Part shown: one piece after another, positions 23,675-31,910 of the stretch
Position numbering within the stretch: the stretch's first letter is position 1
Layout: the number at the start of each line of letters is the position of its first letter
Source of the DNA: Streptomyces marincola
Lineage (GTDB): Bacteria > Actinomycetota > Actinomycetes > Streptomycetales > Streptomycetaceae
DNA: 64,000 bases
Assembly (NCBI RefSeq): GCF_020410765.1
Contig: NZ_CP084541.1
Location: forward strand, 6,068,001-6,132,000
Direction: 5' to 3'
Notes under the pieces: generated by a model
Told to the model about the DNA's origin: nothing
The model's database searches: none
The model's input: only the letters and a program-made list of their open reading frames with translations
Program-made: the position numbers and the translations under genes

Positions 23675-24766
23675 ATGACACCCGTCCACCGCAGGGCCGT
23701 GATCGGCGCCGCCGCGGCAGCCGCGGCGGCACCCGCCACCGCGGCAGCGGCGGCCGGGCCGCCCGCGCAGGGCACCGGCCCCGCGGGGCCGCCACCGCCG
23801 CGCGGCCTGCGGCTGCGCGACTTCTGGGCGCACGACCCGTTCATCGTGCCCGACCGCCGCAGCGGCCACTACTTCCTCTACCTGCGCAACCTGCCCGAGC
23901 AGACCGGCATCCCCGGGACCGGCACCCTCGTGTACCGCAGCCGCGACCTCGCCACCTGGCAGGGGCCCTGGTCGGTCTTCACCGTTCCCGACGGCGCGTG
24001 GGCCACCGACGGGGGCTGGGCCCCCGAGGTGCACCGGCACGCGGGCCGCTGGTACCTGTTCCTCACCCTGCACGACGAGAGCCGGGCCCTGGCCGAGCCG
24101 CCCGAGGTCCTGCGGCGCACCTACCGCAGGGGGACGTTCGTCGCCGTCGCCGACTCGCCGTACGGCCCCTTCGAACTGCTCGATCCGCGGCGGCCCCAGA
24201 CCCCGGACACGTTCATGTGCCTGGACGGCACCCTGTTCGTCGAGGACGGCCGGCCGTGGCTGGTCTACGCGCACGAGTGGATCCAGCGCTTCGACGGCAC
24301 CATGGAGGCCGTGCCCCTCACCGCCGGGCTCGACCGCGCGGCGGGCGATCCCGTGCACCTGTTCCGCGCCTCGGGCGCCCCCTGGCTCGACGAGCGGGTG
24401 ACCGCCGACCCCGCGGCGCTCCCGCCCTACGTCACCGACGGCCCGCAGCTGCTCCGCAGCCGCACCGGGGACCTGCTCATGCTGTGGTCCACCTACCTCG
24501 GCCCGGCCGGAAGCCAGGGGTACGTCCAGACCCAGGCCCGTTCCCGCTCCGGCCGGCTGGCGGGGCCGTGGGAGCTGCTGCCCGTGCTGGTCGGGGACAA
24601 CGCCGGCCACGGCATGCCGTTCCGCGCCTTCGACGGGTCCTTGATGCTCGTGGTGCACCGGCCCTTCGGCTCGCCCGACAGCCGGGCGAAGCTGTACGAG
24701 CTGCACGACGCGGGCGACCGCCTCACCGCCGGGCGCCGCAGGAGGGATCTCGACGGCGGCGACTGA
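23675..24766 (+). CDS. Secreted glycoside hydrolase family 43 protein
   Basis: This 363-aa protein has GGGAGG about 10 nt upstream of the ATG. The N-terminus MTPVHRRAVIGAAAAA is a Tat-like signal with twin Arg and an Ala-rich core, cut near residue 28. The beta-propeller of GH43 follows: catalytic Asp54 in WAHDPFIVPD, the pKa-modulating Asp in CLDGTLFVEDG and the acid Glu in VYAHEWIQRF. Family members are arabinofuranosidases or xylosidases acting on plant hemicellulose outside the cell. It is monocistronic, preceded by a LacI-type palindrome. Confidence 0.85.
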   Translation: MTPVHRRAVIGAAAAAAAAPATAAAAAGPPAQGTGPAGPPPPRGLRLRDFWAHDPFIVPDRRSGHYFLYLRNLPEQTGIPGTGTLVYRSRDLATWQGPWSVFTVPDGAWATDGGWAPEVHRHAGRWYLFLTLHDESRALAEPPEVLRRTYRRGTFVAVADSPYGPFELLDPRRPQTPDTFMCLDGTLFVEDGRPWLVYAHEWIQRFDGTMEAVPLTAGLDRAAGDPVHLFRASGAPWLDERVTADPAALPPYVTDGPQLLRSRTGDLLMLWSTYLGPAGSQGYVQTQARSRSGRLAGPWELLPVLVGDNAGHGMPFRAFDGSLMLVVHRPFGSPDSRAKLYELHDAGDRLTAGRRRRDLDGGD

Positions 24767-24784
24767 TTCCCCGGTGCTACCCTC

Positions 24785-24871
24785 GCACGGGGCCGTGACT
24801 GGCGCGTGGGGATGGGAAGGACCATCGGGGAGCGGCCCTGTCGAGCGACGTGAAGCCGTGCGCCTGGGCTT
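24785..24871 (+). ncRNA. ZTP (pfl) riboswitch upstream of glyA
   Basis: The leader contains the conserved elements of the ZTP/ZMP aptamer in order: GGGGCCGTGACTGGCG (24789-24804), a stem with GATGGGAAGGACCATC, then GGGGAGCGGCC, a variable linker, and the 3' element CCGTGCGCCTGGGC (24856-24869) that forms the pseudoknot. It ends about 30 nt before the glyA GTG. Known: this riboswitch senses the purine intermediate ZTP as a signal of folate/one-carbon shortage and turns on one-carbon genes such as glyA, which fits the downstream gene. Confidence 0.85.
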
Positions 24872-24899
24872 TCGCGACGACACGTCAAGGAGGCCCACC

Positions 24900-26348
24900 G
24901 TGAGCGCAGAACCCGCCCGCACGACCGAGTCCATCGCCTTCCGCAGCGGCCTTGAGGTGATCCGCGGCGTCGAGCCGCGCATCGCCGACGCCATCGCGGG
25001 GGAAATCGACGATCAGCGCGCCTCGCTGAAGCTCATCGCCAGCGAGAACTACGCCTCCCCGGCCGTCCTGCTCACCATGGGCAACTGGCTGAGCGACAAG
25101 TACGCGGAAGGCACGGTCGGCCGCCGCTTCTACGCGGGCTGCCGCAACGTCGACACGGTCGAGTCCGTGGCCGCCGAGCACGCCCGCGAGCTGTTCGGCG
25201 CGCGCCACGCCTACGTGCAGCCGCACTCGGGCATCGACGCCAACCTCGTCGCGTTCTGGGCCGTCCTCGCCCAGCGCGTGGAGAGCCCCGCGCTGGAGCG
25301 CGCCGGGGCCAGGCAGGTCAACGACCTGTCGGAGGAGGACTGGGCGGCGCTGCGCCGCGACCTGGGCGACCAGCGGATGCTGGGCATGTCCCTGGACGCC
25401 GGCGGGCACCTCACCCACGGCTTCCGGCCGAACATCTCGGGCAAGATGTTCCACCAGCGCAGCTACGGCACCGACCCGGCGACCGGCCTGGTCGACTACG
25501 ACGCCGTCCGCGCCGCCGCGCGGGAGTTCCGCCCGCTGATCCTCATCGCCGGCTACTCGGCCTACCCGCGGCTGATCAACTTCCGGCTCATGCGCGAGAT
25601 CGCCGACGAGGTCGGCGCCACGCTCATGGTCGACATGGCGCACTTCGCGGGCCTCGTCGCGGGCAAGGTGCTCACCGGGGACTTCGACCCGGTCCCGCAC
25701 GCCCAGATCGTCACCACCACCACCCACAAGTCGCTGCGCGGCCCGCGCGGCGGCATGGTGCTGTGCGACGACTCGCTCGCCGACCAGGTCGACCGCGGCT
25801 GCCCCATGGTGCTCGGCGGCCCCCTCCCGCACGTCATGGCGGCCAAGGCCGTGGCACTCGCCGAGGCCAGGCAGCCGGCGTTCCGCGACTACGCCCAGCG
25901 CGTCGTCGACAACGCGCGCGCGCTGGCCGAGGGCCTGAAGCGGCGCGGCACCCGCCTGGTCACCGACGGCACCGACAACCACCTGGTGCTGCTCGACGTC
26001 TCCGGCTACGGCCTCACCGGCCGGCAGGCCGAGGCCGCGCTGCTCGACGCGGGCATCGTCACCAACCGCAACGCCATCCCGCAGGACCCGAACGGCGCCT
26101 GGTACACCTCGGGCATCCGCGTCGGCACCCCGGCGCTGACGACGCGCGGCCTCGGGACCGCCGAGATGGACGAGGTCGCCGCCCTCATCGACACCGTCCT
26201 GTCCAGCACCACGCCGGGCACGACCCAGAGCGGCAAGCCGTCCAAGGCCGCCCACGTGCTCAAGGACGGGGTGGCCGGGCAGGTCGCCGAGCGCGCCGCC
26301 GACCTGCTCGCCAAGCACCCGCTGTACGCGGAGGTCGATCTCACCTGA
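24900..26348 (+). CDS. glyA: Serine hydroxymethyltransferase
   Basis: This 482-aa PLP enzyme interconverts serine and glycine with tetrahydrofolate. GTG 24900 has AAGGAGG just upstream. Visible hallmarks are ASENYASPAVL, the NIGFH-equivalent HAYVQPHSGIDANL, VDMAHFAGLVAG and the PLP lysine Lys277 in TTTTHKSLRGPRGG. It is about 60 residues longer than the usual 420-aa GlyA, with an insertion at about 125-165 and a C-terminal extension, marking the longer actinobacterial class. A ZTP riboswitch lies in its leader. The endonuclease V frame overlaps its last 4 nt. Confidence 0.95.
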   Translation: MSAEPARTTESIAFRSGLEVIRGVEPRIADAIAGEIDDQRASLKLIASENYASPAVLLTMGNWLSDKYAEGTVGRRFYAGCRNVDTVESVAAEHARELFGARHAYVQPHSGIDANLVAFWAVLAQRVESPALERAGARQVNDLSEEDWAALRRDLGDQRMLGMSLDAGGHLTHGFRPNISGKMFHQRSYGTDPATGLVDYDAVRAAAREFRPLILIAGYSAYPRLINFRLMREIADEVGATLMVDMAHFAGLVAGKVLTGDFDPVPHAQIVTTTTHKSLRGPRGGMVLCDDSLADQVDRGCPMVLGGPLPHVMAAKAVALAEARQPAFRDYAQRVVDNARALAEGLKRRGTRLVTDGTDNHLVLLDVSGYGLTGRQAEAALLDAGIVTNRNAIPQDPNGAWYTSGIRVGTPALTTRGLGTAEMDEVAALIDTVLSSTTPGTTQSGKPSKAAHVLKDGVAGQVAERAADLLAKHPLYAEVDLT

Positions 26349-27031
26349 CCGTCCGCCTGACCCACGCGACGCCTGCCGACGCGGCGCAGGCGGAGGCCGT
26401 CCAGCTCCGCCTGCGCGGGCACGTCAGGCTCGACGACTCCGGGCCCGCGCCCGGTGCCCCCGGCACCGTGGCGGGGGTCGATGTCGCCTACGACGACGGC
26501 CGCGGCATCGTCGCCGCCGCGGCCGTCGTCCTCGACGCGGTCACCCTGGACGTCGTCGAGGAGGCAACGGCGGTCGGCCCGGTGGCGTTCCCCTACGTGC
26601 CGGGGCTGCTCGCCTTCCGCGAGCTGCCCGCGGTCCTCGACGCGCTCGGCGCGCTGCGCCGCACCCCGGACCTCGTCGTGTGCGACGGGTACGGGATCGC
26701 GCACCCCCGCCGGTTCGGCCTCGCGAGCCACCTCGGCGTGCTCACCGGCCTGCCCGCGATCGGCGTCGCCAAGAACCCGTTCACCTTCCGGCACGAGCCG
26801 CCCGCCGCCCGGCGCGGCGCCCACACCCCGCTGCTCGACGGCGGTACGGAGGTCGGGCGCGCCCTGCGCACGCGCGAGGGCGTCAAGCCCGTGTTCGTGT
26901 CGCCGGGCCACCGGACCACCCTCGACTCGGCCTGCGCCCACACCCTCGCGCTGACGCCCGCCCACCGGCTGCCGGAGACCACCCGCCGCGCCGACCGCCT
27001 CTGCCGCGCGGCGCTGCGCGCGGCGGCCTGA
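26345..27031 (+). CDS. nfi: Endonuclease V (deoxyinosine 3' endonuclease), apparent CTG start
   Basis: From CTG 26345 this is a 228-aa protein with the endonuclease V core: Asp46 in VAGVDVAYDD, Glu93 in YVPGLLAFRE, Asp114 in CDGYGIAHPRRFG and a conserved KNPF segment with the later VKPVFVSPGH. It nicks DNA next to deaminated adenine. No ATG, GTG or TTG occurs in frame between the glyA interior and the GTG inside the first core strand, and the family's N-terminal helix is encoded before that GTG. GGAGGT lies 9 nt before CTG 26345, which overlaps the glyA stop (CTGA). A CTG start is therefore the best fit. Confidence 0.85.
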   Translation: MTVRLTHATPADAAQAEAVQLRLRGHVRLDDSGPAPGAPGTVAGVDVAYDDGRGIVAAAAVVLDAVTLDVVEEATAVGPVAFPYVPGLLAFRELPAVLDALGALRRTPDLVVCDGYGIAHPRRFGLASHLGVLTGLPAIGVAKNPFTFRHEPPAARRGAHTPLLDGGTEVGRALRTREGVKPVFVSPGHRTTLDSACAHTLALTPAHRLPETTRRADRLCRAALRAAA

Positions 27032-27080
27032 CGCGCGGCGGCCTGACGGGCGGCCGGGCGCGGGCGCCGGGCCGCCGCGG

Positions 27081-28145
27081 TCAGCCACCGCCGGGTCGGC
27101 GCACCTCGTCGGCCAGGGCGTCCAGGGCGCGGTCCACGTCCTGTTCGGTGGTGTAGAGGTGGAACGAGGCGCGCAGCAGGCCGCCCCTGGCCGCCGTCCT
27201 GACGCCCGCGGCCTTCAGGCGCGGCACGGCGTCACCGAGCCCGGGCACCGACACCACGGCCGAGTCGCCGGGCACGGCGGGGCGGCCGATGCGGTCAAGT
27301 CCCCGGCGGAAGCGGCGCGCGAGCGCCAGGTCGTGCGCCTCGATCCGGGCGGTGTCGAGACCGGCGAGCAGGGCGAGCGACTGCGCGCCCGCCACCCAGG
27401 AGAGGAACGCGGGGCCCTCGTCGAACCGCCTGGCGCTGCTCGCCAGCCGTTCCACGGGCCCGTAGGTGCTGTGCCACGGCTCCTCGCCCGCGATCCACCC
27501 GGCGTTGAGCGCGGTGAGCCCGCCGCCGTCCGCCGGGACGGTGAGGAACGAGACGCCCCGCGGGCACAGCAGCCACTTGTAGCCCGCGCACACCGTGAAG
27601 TCGAAGTCCCCGGCCTCAAGGCGCAGCCACCCGGTCGCCTGCGTGGTGTCCACCAGGGTCCTGGCCCCGTGCCGCGCGGCGGCCTCCCGGATGGCGGGCA
27701 GGTCGGCCCTGCGGCCGTCGAGCGACTGCGCCGCCGACACCGCGACCAGCGCCGTGTCCGCCCGTACCTCGTCCGCCAGCGCTTCGAGCGGCACCGCGCG
27801 CAGCCGCGCGCCGCGTTGGGCGAACGGAGTCACGACCGAGCTGAACTCCTGCTGCGCGCACAGCACTTCGGCGCCGGCGGGAACGGTGTGCGCGACGAGC
27901 GAGACGTGCGAGGCCACGGCGGCGCCGGTGGCCACCCGCTCCGGCGGCAGGCCGACGAGGCGGCCGAACGCCTCGCGCGCCCGGCGCACCGCGTCCAGCC
28001 AGGCCACCATGTCGACCCGGCCCTCGGCGATGTCGGTGGCCGCCTCCCGCAGCGCCGCGACGGCGCGGGCGGGCAGCAGGCCGTGCGAGGCGGTGTCGAG
28101 ATAGGTGTTCCGCGGGGCGAACTCGCCGTTCACCGTCGTGTCCAC
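27081..28145 (-). CDS. Class V aminotransferase / cysteine desulfurase-like PLP enzyme
   Basis: This 354-aa protein from GTG 28145 (GAGGAG 4 nt upstream) shows the class V fold: NTYLDTASHGLLP at the start, TLVDTTQATGWL with the PLP-contacting Asp166 and the Schiff-base Lys190 in FTVCAGYKWLLCPRG. The NifS-type active-site Cys loop is not evident, so it is more likely an aminotransferase, epimerase or lyase than a sulfur donor. It is convergent with endonuclease V and unlinked to a pathway. Confidence 0.85.
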   Translation of the reverse strand: MDTTVNGEFAPRNTYLDTASHGLLPARAVAALREAATDIAEGRVDMVAWLDAVRRAREAFGRLVGLPPERVATGAAVASHVSLVAHTVPAGAEVLCAQQEFSSVVTPFAQRGARLRAVPLEALADEVRADTALVAVSAAQSLDGRRADLPAIREAAARHGARTLVDTTQATGWLRLEAGDFDFTVCAGYKWLLCPRGVSFLTVPADGGGLTALNAGWIAGEEPWHSTYGPVERLASSARRFDEGPAFLSWVAGAQSLALLAGLDTARIEAHDLALARRFRRGLDRIGRPAVPGDSAVVSVPGLGDAVPRLKAAGVRTAARGGLLRASFHLYTTEQDVDRALDALADEVRRPGGG

Positions 28146-28429
28146 GTCGCTCCTCGGCTCTGTCGCCGGCCGTGCCGGGCCGGCGCCGCTGTCGTGCCGC
28201 CGGGGTCCCGGCGTCCCTGCGTGTCCGGCGGTGCCGCCGGACGGGACGCATTCTGCCCCGCGCGCGGGCCGGCTGCCATGGTGCCGGGCCGGACGCCGCC
28301 GGACGCCTCGCACGTGCCCGGCCCCACCCGGCGGACCGGCCGGTGGCCGCGTGAATGCCGTGTGAAGCGCGTGAGATGATGCGCACCCCCCCGGCCACCA
28401 ACAGGCCAGTAGACCCGTGCAGGAGAGTC

Positions 28430-29236
28430 ATGACCGACAGGAAGCAGGCCGCAGCCCTCGACTCCTCGGTGCCCCACTCGGCGCGCATCTGGAACTACTG
28501 GCTCGGCGGCAAGGACAACTACGAGGCCGACCGGGCCATGGGCGACCGAATACTCGCCTACTTCCCCGAGATCGTGGAAAACGCGCGGGGCAACCGCTAC
28601 TTCCTGTGCCGTGCCGTCAGGCACCTCACGGGCGAGGCGGGCATACGCCAGTTCCTCGACATCGGCACGGGGCTGCCCACCGTGGACAACATCCACGAGA
28701 TAGCACAGGGGTTGGCGCCCGAGACGCGGATCGTCTACGTCGACAACGACCCGCTGGTCCTCGCGCACGCCCGCGCCCTGCTGACCAGCACGCCCGAGGG
28801 GGCCACCGACTACCTCGACGCGGACGTCCGCGATCCCGACGCGATCCTGGAACGGGCGGCGAAGACGCTGGACTTCTCGCAGCCGGTCGCGCTGATGCTG
28901 CTCGGCGTCCTCCAGTTCGTCGAGGACACCGACGAGGCGCGGCGCGTGGTGGCGGCGCTGCTCGACGCGCTCCCCGCGGGGAGCTGCCTCGCCCTGTCCC
29001 ACCCCACGAACGCCGTCCGCGGCGAGCGCATGACGACGGCCGTGCGGCAGTGGAACGAGGGCGGGGGCTCGCCGCGCATGACGCTGCGGACGCCGGAGCA
29101 GGTGGCCGCGTTCTTCGACGGGCTCGACGTGCTGCCGCCCGGCATCCTCTCCACCGCCGACTGGCGCCCCGAACTGCTGGACGTGGGGCCCACCGGGCCC
29201 ATCGACGACTTCGGCGGAGTCGGCGTCAAGCGCTGA
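28430..29236 (+). CDS. SAM-dependent methyltransferase, DUF574 type (second copy)
   Basis: This 268-aa protein has AGGAG 4 nt before the ATG. It shares with the protein at 12804-13619 the WNYWLGGKDNYEADRA start, QFLDIGTGLPTVDN for SAM binding and VYVDNDPLVLAHARAL. The family is expanded in Streptomyces; substrates are unknown. It is transcribed alone, divergent from the aminotransferase and convergent with the MFS gene. Confidence 0.9.
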   Translation: MTDRKQAAALDSSVPHSARIWNYWLGGKDNYEADRAMGDRILAYFPEIVENARGNRYFLCRAVRHLTGEAGIRQFLDIGTGLPTVDNIHEIAQGLAPETRIVYVDNDPLVLAHARALLTSTPEGATDYLDADVRDPDAILERAAKTLDFSQPVALMLLGVLQFVEDTDEARRVVAALLDALPAGSCLALSHPTNAVRGERMTTAVRQWNEGGGSPRMTLRTPEQVAAFFDGLDVLPPGILSTADWRPELLDVGPTGPIDDFGGVGVKR

Positions 29237-29238
29237 GC

Positions 29239-29286
29239 GCGCCGCGGGGGAACGGGCGGCCTCAGGCCGCGCGTTCCCCGCGCGGC
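29239..29286. terminator. Bidirectional nested hairpin between convergent genes
   Basis: An outer stem pairs CGCCGCGGGGGAACG with CGTTCCCCGCGCGGCG (one bulge) and an inner stem GCGGCCT/AGGCCGC closes on the MFS stop codon region. It ends both the methyltransferase and the MFS genes. Confidence 0.6.
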
Positions 29287-30455
29287 GAGCCGGAGGGCCG
29301 GACGGCGAGGAAGGCAAGCGCGGCGAGGACCGACAGCACCGCTCCCGACCCGAGCGCGCCCGGCAGGGATCGGGCGGCGACCGGCCCGGCGAGCGCCGCC
29401 CCGATCGCGAAGCCGGCGATCTTCAGGCTGGCGCCCGTGGTGAACACCTGACCGCGCAGGTGGTCGGGGGCCTCCCGGTGGCGCACCGCGAACAAGCCGA
29501 TCAGCTGCGGTCCTTCGCCGAGGCCCGCCACGAGCACGGCCGCGATCAGCAGGTCGGGCCGCCCGGAAGCGGCCAGTGCCAACGCGGCGGCCTGCACCAG
29601 AGCACCGGCCCAGACGAGCGTGTCCGGGGCGACGCGGCCCGGGAAGCGGGCCAGGAGCGCGCCGGCCAGCAGGGCCGCGGCGGCGGAGCAGGACAGCAGC
29701 GCCGCGCCACGGCCGGCGTCGCCCAGCACGCGTTCGCCCAGGAGCGGAAGGCAGGCCACCAGCACGCCCTGGGCCGCGCAGGAGACCACCGAGCTGAGCG
29801 TCGCCCGCGCCAGGCGGGGGCGGCGGACGATGGCCCGCAGTCCGGCCGCGAGATCGCCGGCCACCGAGGTGCCCGGCCCGTTCCGCGCCCGGCCTGGACG
29901 CGGGGCGAGCGACCAGGCGGCGGGCGCCGCCAGGCCGATGAGCGCCGCCGCGACCGCGACGGCGGCCGGGGCGCCCAGCACGTGCGCCGTGCCGCCGGCG
30001 AGCGCGGGGCCGGCCAGGCCGGCCAGGTGGAACGTCATCGCGTCGAGCGCGTTGACCCGGGCCAGGCGGCCACGCGCCGCCGGCCGCGGCAACTGGGCCG
30101 TCCAGCCGCCGGAGAGCGCGGGCCCGAGCAGCCCCGTCAGCACGGCGACCGCCATGACGGCGGCGAAGGGCAGGCGGCCGAGCCCCGCGACGACCGCGCC
30201 GAGCCCGGCCGCGTGCCCGAGCAGTGCCAAGGCCAGCAGGCGGCCCGGCCGCCGCCGCCGGTCGAGCAGCGCCCCGAGCAGCGGTCCCCCCGCCGCGGCG
30301 GCGGCCGTCATGCCCGCGAGCAGGAACGACGCCCCGGCGGTCGATCCGGTGGCGGCGAACGCCGCGAGCAGCAGCGCGGGCCCGGCCGTCTCGTCTCCGG
30401 TACGGGCGGCCACCGCACCGGCGAAGTAGGCGACCGTCGGGCAACGGTCCGGCAT
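29262..30455 (-). CDS. MFS transporter
   Basis: This 397-aa protein from ATG 30455 has about 12 hydrophobic helices rich in Ala/Gly/Leu and the cytoplasmic loop GALLDRRRRPGR between helices 2 and 3, the MFS motif A position. It is similar to small drug/metabolite exporters. A TTG at 30482 would add nine residues without a Shine-Dalgarno. It is divergent from the CGNR regulator with only 38 bp between the starts, so control by that regulator is likely. Confidence 0.85.
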   Translation of the reverse strand: MPDRCPTVAYFAGAVAARTGDETAGPALLLAAFAATGSTAGASFLLAGMTAAAAAGGPLLGALLDRRRRPGRLLALALLGHAAGLGAVVAGLGRLPFAAVMAVAVLTGLLGPALSGGWTAQLPRPAARGRLARVNALDAMTFHLAGLAGPALAGGTAHVLGAPAAVAVAAALIGLAAPAAWSLAPRPGRARNGPGTSVAGDLAAGLRAIVRRPRLARATLSSVVSCAAQGVLVACLPLLGERVLGDAGRGAALLSCSAAAALLAGALLARFPGRVAPDTLVWAGALVQAAALALAASGRPDLLIAAVLVAGLGEGPQLIGLFAVRHREAPDHLRGQVFTTGASLKIAGFAIGAALAGPVAARSLPGALGSGAVLSVLAALAFLAVRPSGSPRGERAA

Positions 30456-30487
30456 GCGCGAGAGGCTAGGCGGGTAACTCAAAACAG

Positions 30488-30508
30488 CGCAACATGCGTT
30501 ACATTGCG
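30488..30508. promoter_or_regulatory. Inverted repeat at the MFS/CGNR divergent start
   Basis: CGCAA (30488-30492) and TTGCG (30504-30508) flank an 11-bp centre and overlap the proposed start of the CGNR gene. It is a candidate autoregulatory operator. It also raises the possibility that the regulator really starts at GTG 30512. Confidence 0.45.
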
Positions 30509-31090
30509 AGGGTGTCCGCCCTCCTCGACGACTGGGCCTCCCGGCACTCGGTACTGGCCGTGGCCCGGCGCACCGCCGCCCTCGTCAACGCCCTCGCCGA
30601 CGACCGCGCGGGACCCGGCACGATCGCCGAGGTGCTCCGCGCCCACGGCGAGGCCGACCCGGTCGAGGTCACCGCCCGCGACGTCACACGGATGCGCGCC
30701 GCCGCCACGCACCTGCGGGAGGTCTTCGCGGCCACCGGCGCGGCCGACGCCGCCGCCGTCCTCAACCGCCTCCTCCGGGAGCACGCCGGGCCGCCGCGCC
30801 TGACCTCGCACGGCGGCGGCACCCCCTGGCACCTGCACCTCGACCGGGACGACGACGCACCGTGGGACGAGTGGTTCCTCGCCTCCTCCTGCATGGCCCT
30901 GGCCGTCCTCCTGTGGGACCGCCAACTGCCGCCCGGCGCGGTCTGCGCGTCCGCCGGCTGCCCGCGCGTCTTCATCACCCAGGGCCGGGGTCCCGAACGC
31001 CGCTACTGCTCGCGCCGCTGCGCGACGCGCGAGCGGGTCGCGGCACACCGGCGGGCCCGTTCCGGCCGGTGGCAGGGCCCGAACGGGTGA
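30494..31090 (+). CDS. CGNR zinc-finger regulator (ABATE-domain family)
   Basis: This 198-aa protein has an N-terminal helical ABATE-like stress domain (LVNALADDRAGPGTIAEVL) and a C-terminal treble-clef zinc finger: CASAGCPRVF, then YCSRRCATRERVAAHR, the CGNR finger with CATRERV in place of CGNR. These proteins are proposed transcription regulators. The start is either ATG 30494 or GTG 30512. It is divergent from an MFS exporter that it may control. Confidence 0.85.
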   Translation: MRYIARVSALLDDWASRHSVLAVARRTAALVNALADDRAGPGTIAEVLRAHGEADPVEVTARDVTRMRAAATHLREVFAATGAADAAAVLNRLLREHAGPPRLTSHGGGTPWHLHLDRDDDAPWDEWFLASSCMALAVLLWDRQLPPGAVCASAGCPRVFITQGRGPERRYCSRRCATRERVAAHRRARSGRWQGPNG

Positions 31091-31288
31091 CCGGCCCGGC
31101 GGCCCCGCGCCACCGTTGCCTGCCCGCACCGGACCTCGTCCCGGCGCGGGGGTGCGACGCCTCCGCGCCGGGCCGCCCGGTGCGTGCCGCCGGGCCACGT
31201 GGGCCGCTCACCCGTTCGGGTGGGTGGGGGGCGACGCGGTGGCACCGCGCGGCGTAGCGTGGGACGCAGTGCCGAAGGGAGGGCGGAC

Positions 31289-31594
31289 GTGAACGACACC
31301 GCACGCGCGACGTGGATCACCTACATCCGCGACGAGCGCGTCGAGTTGCCGGCCACGATCGACGGCATCAGGGCCGCGCTGTCCGGTGAGGCGGAGCGCG
31401 CGGCGTTCGACATGGAGGTGTGCCGCACCCCGGGGCAGGACCTGCACCGTGTCCTGGCCCGGTGGTCCCTGGCCACCCGGCCGGATGCCGCCGAGGCGAA
31501 CGAGGAGATCGTCGAGCGGCTGCGCGCGGGGGACTTCTCCGGTCTGGTCTTTCCCTACGAGGACAGCGACGAGGAAGAAGAGGAGGCCGGGTAG
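31289..31594 (+). CDS. DUF6247-like protein, putative antitoxin
   Basis: This 101-aa protein begins GTG with GGGAGGG 5 nt upstream. The middle TIDGIRAALSGEAERAAFDME, then LHRVLARWSLATRPDAAEANE, resembles the small DUF6247 family found upstream of RelE-like proteins. The C-terminus is very acidic (EDSDEEEEEAG). The next gene begins at the base after its stop, so the two are coupled. An antitoxin role is inferred from size, acidity and pairing. Confidence 0.65.
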   Translation: MNDTARATWITYIRDERVELPATIDGIRAALSGEAERAAFDMEVCRTPGQDLHRVLARWSLATRPDAAEANEEIVERLRAGDFSGLVFPYEDSDEEEEEAG

Positions 31595-31840
31595 GTGGCC
31601 TACCGCCTCGCCTACGCCGGACAGGCAGAGTCGGCCCGGCGGCAGATGGCAGCCGCGCGCCGGCGCCGGTTCGACGCCGAGATGGGACGCACCATCGGCC
31701 GCGAGCCGTACGCCCACGGCTCCACGCCCATCAAGGGGGAGCGGGACTACCGGGAGGCGACCGTGGCGGGTGCCATCGTCGTCTACTACGTGAGCGCCGG
31801 AGTGCTGACCCTGACGGCGGTTCAGCTCATCGCCGCATGA
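31595..31840 (+). CDS. RelE/ParE-like small protein, putative toxin
   Basis: This 81-aa basic protein has a GTG abutting the previous stop. The pattern YRLAYAGQAESARRQM, GREPYAHGSTPIKGERDYRE and VAGAIVVYYVSAGVLTLTAV follows the RelE/ParE fold: helix, helix, then a strand with an Arg, then IVYYV and a final strand. With the acidic upstream protein it makes a plausible type II toxin-antitoxin pair. Catalytic residues cannot be fixed from sequence alone. Confidence 0.65.
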   Translation: MAYRLAYAGQAESARRQMAAARRRRFDAEMGRTIGREPYAHGSTPIKGERDYREATVAGAIVVYYVSAGVLTLTAVQLIAA

Positions 31841-31910
31841 CCGGCTCCGGCGCGGCACCGGTCCCGGGGCACACGTGGGGCGCGGTCAACTCCCGCGCGA
31901 AGGAGGCATC

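Noticed and set aside
24778..24783. TACCCT as a -10 box of the glyA promoter.
   Set aside because: No -35 box at 17-18 bp; position just before the riboswitch is suggestive but not enough.
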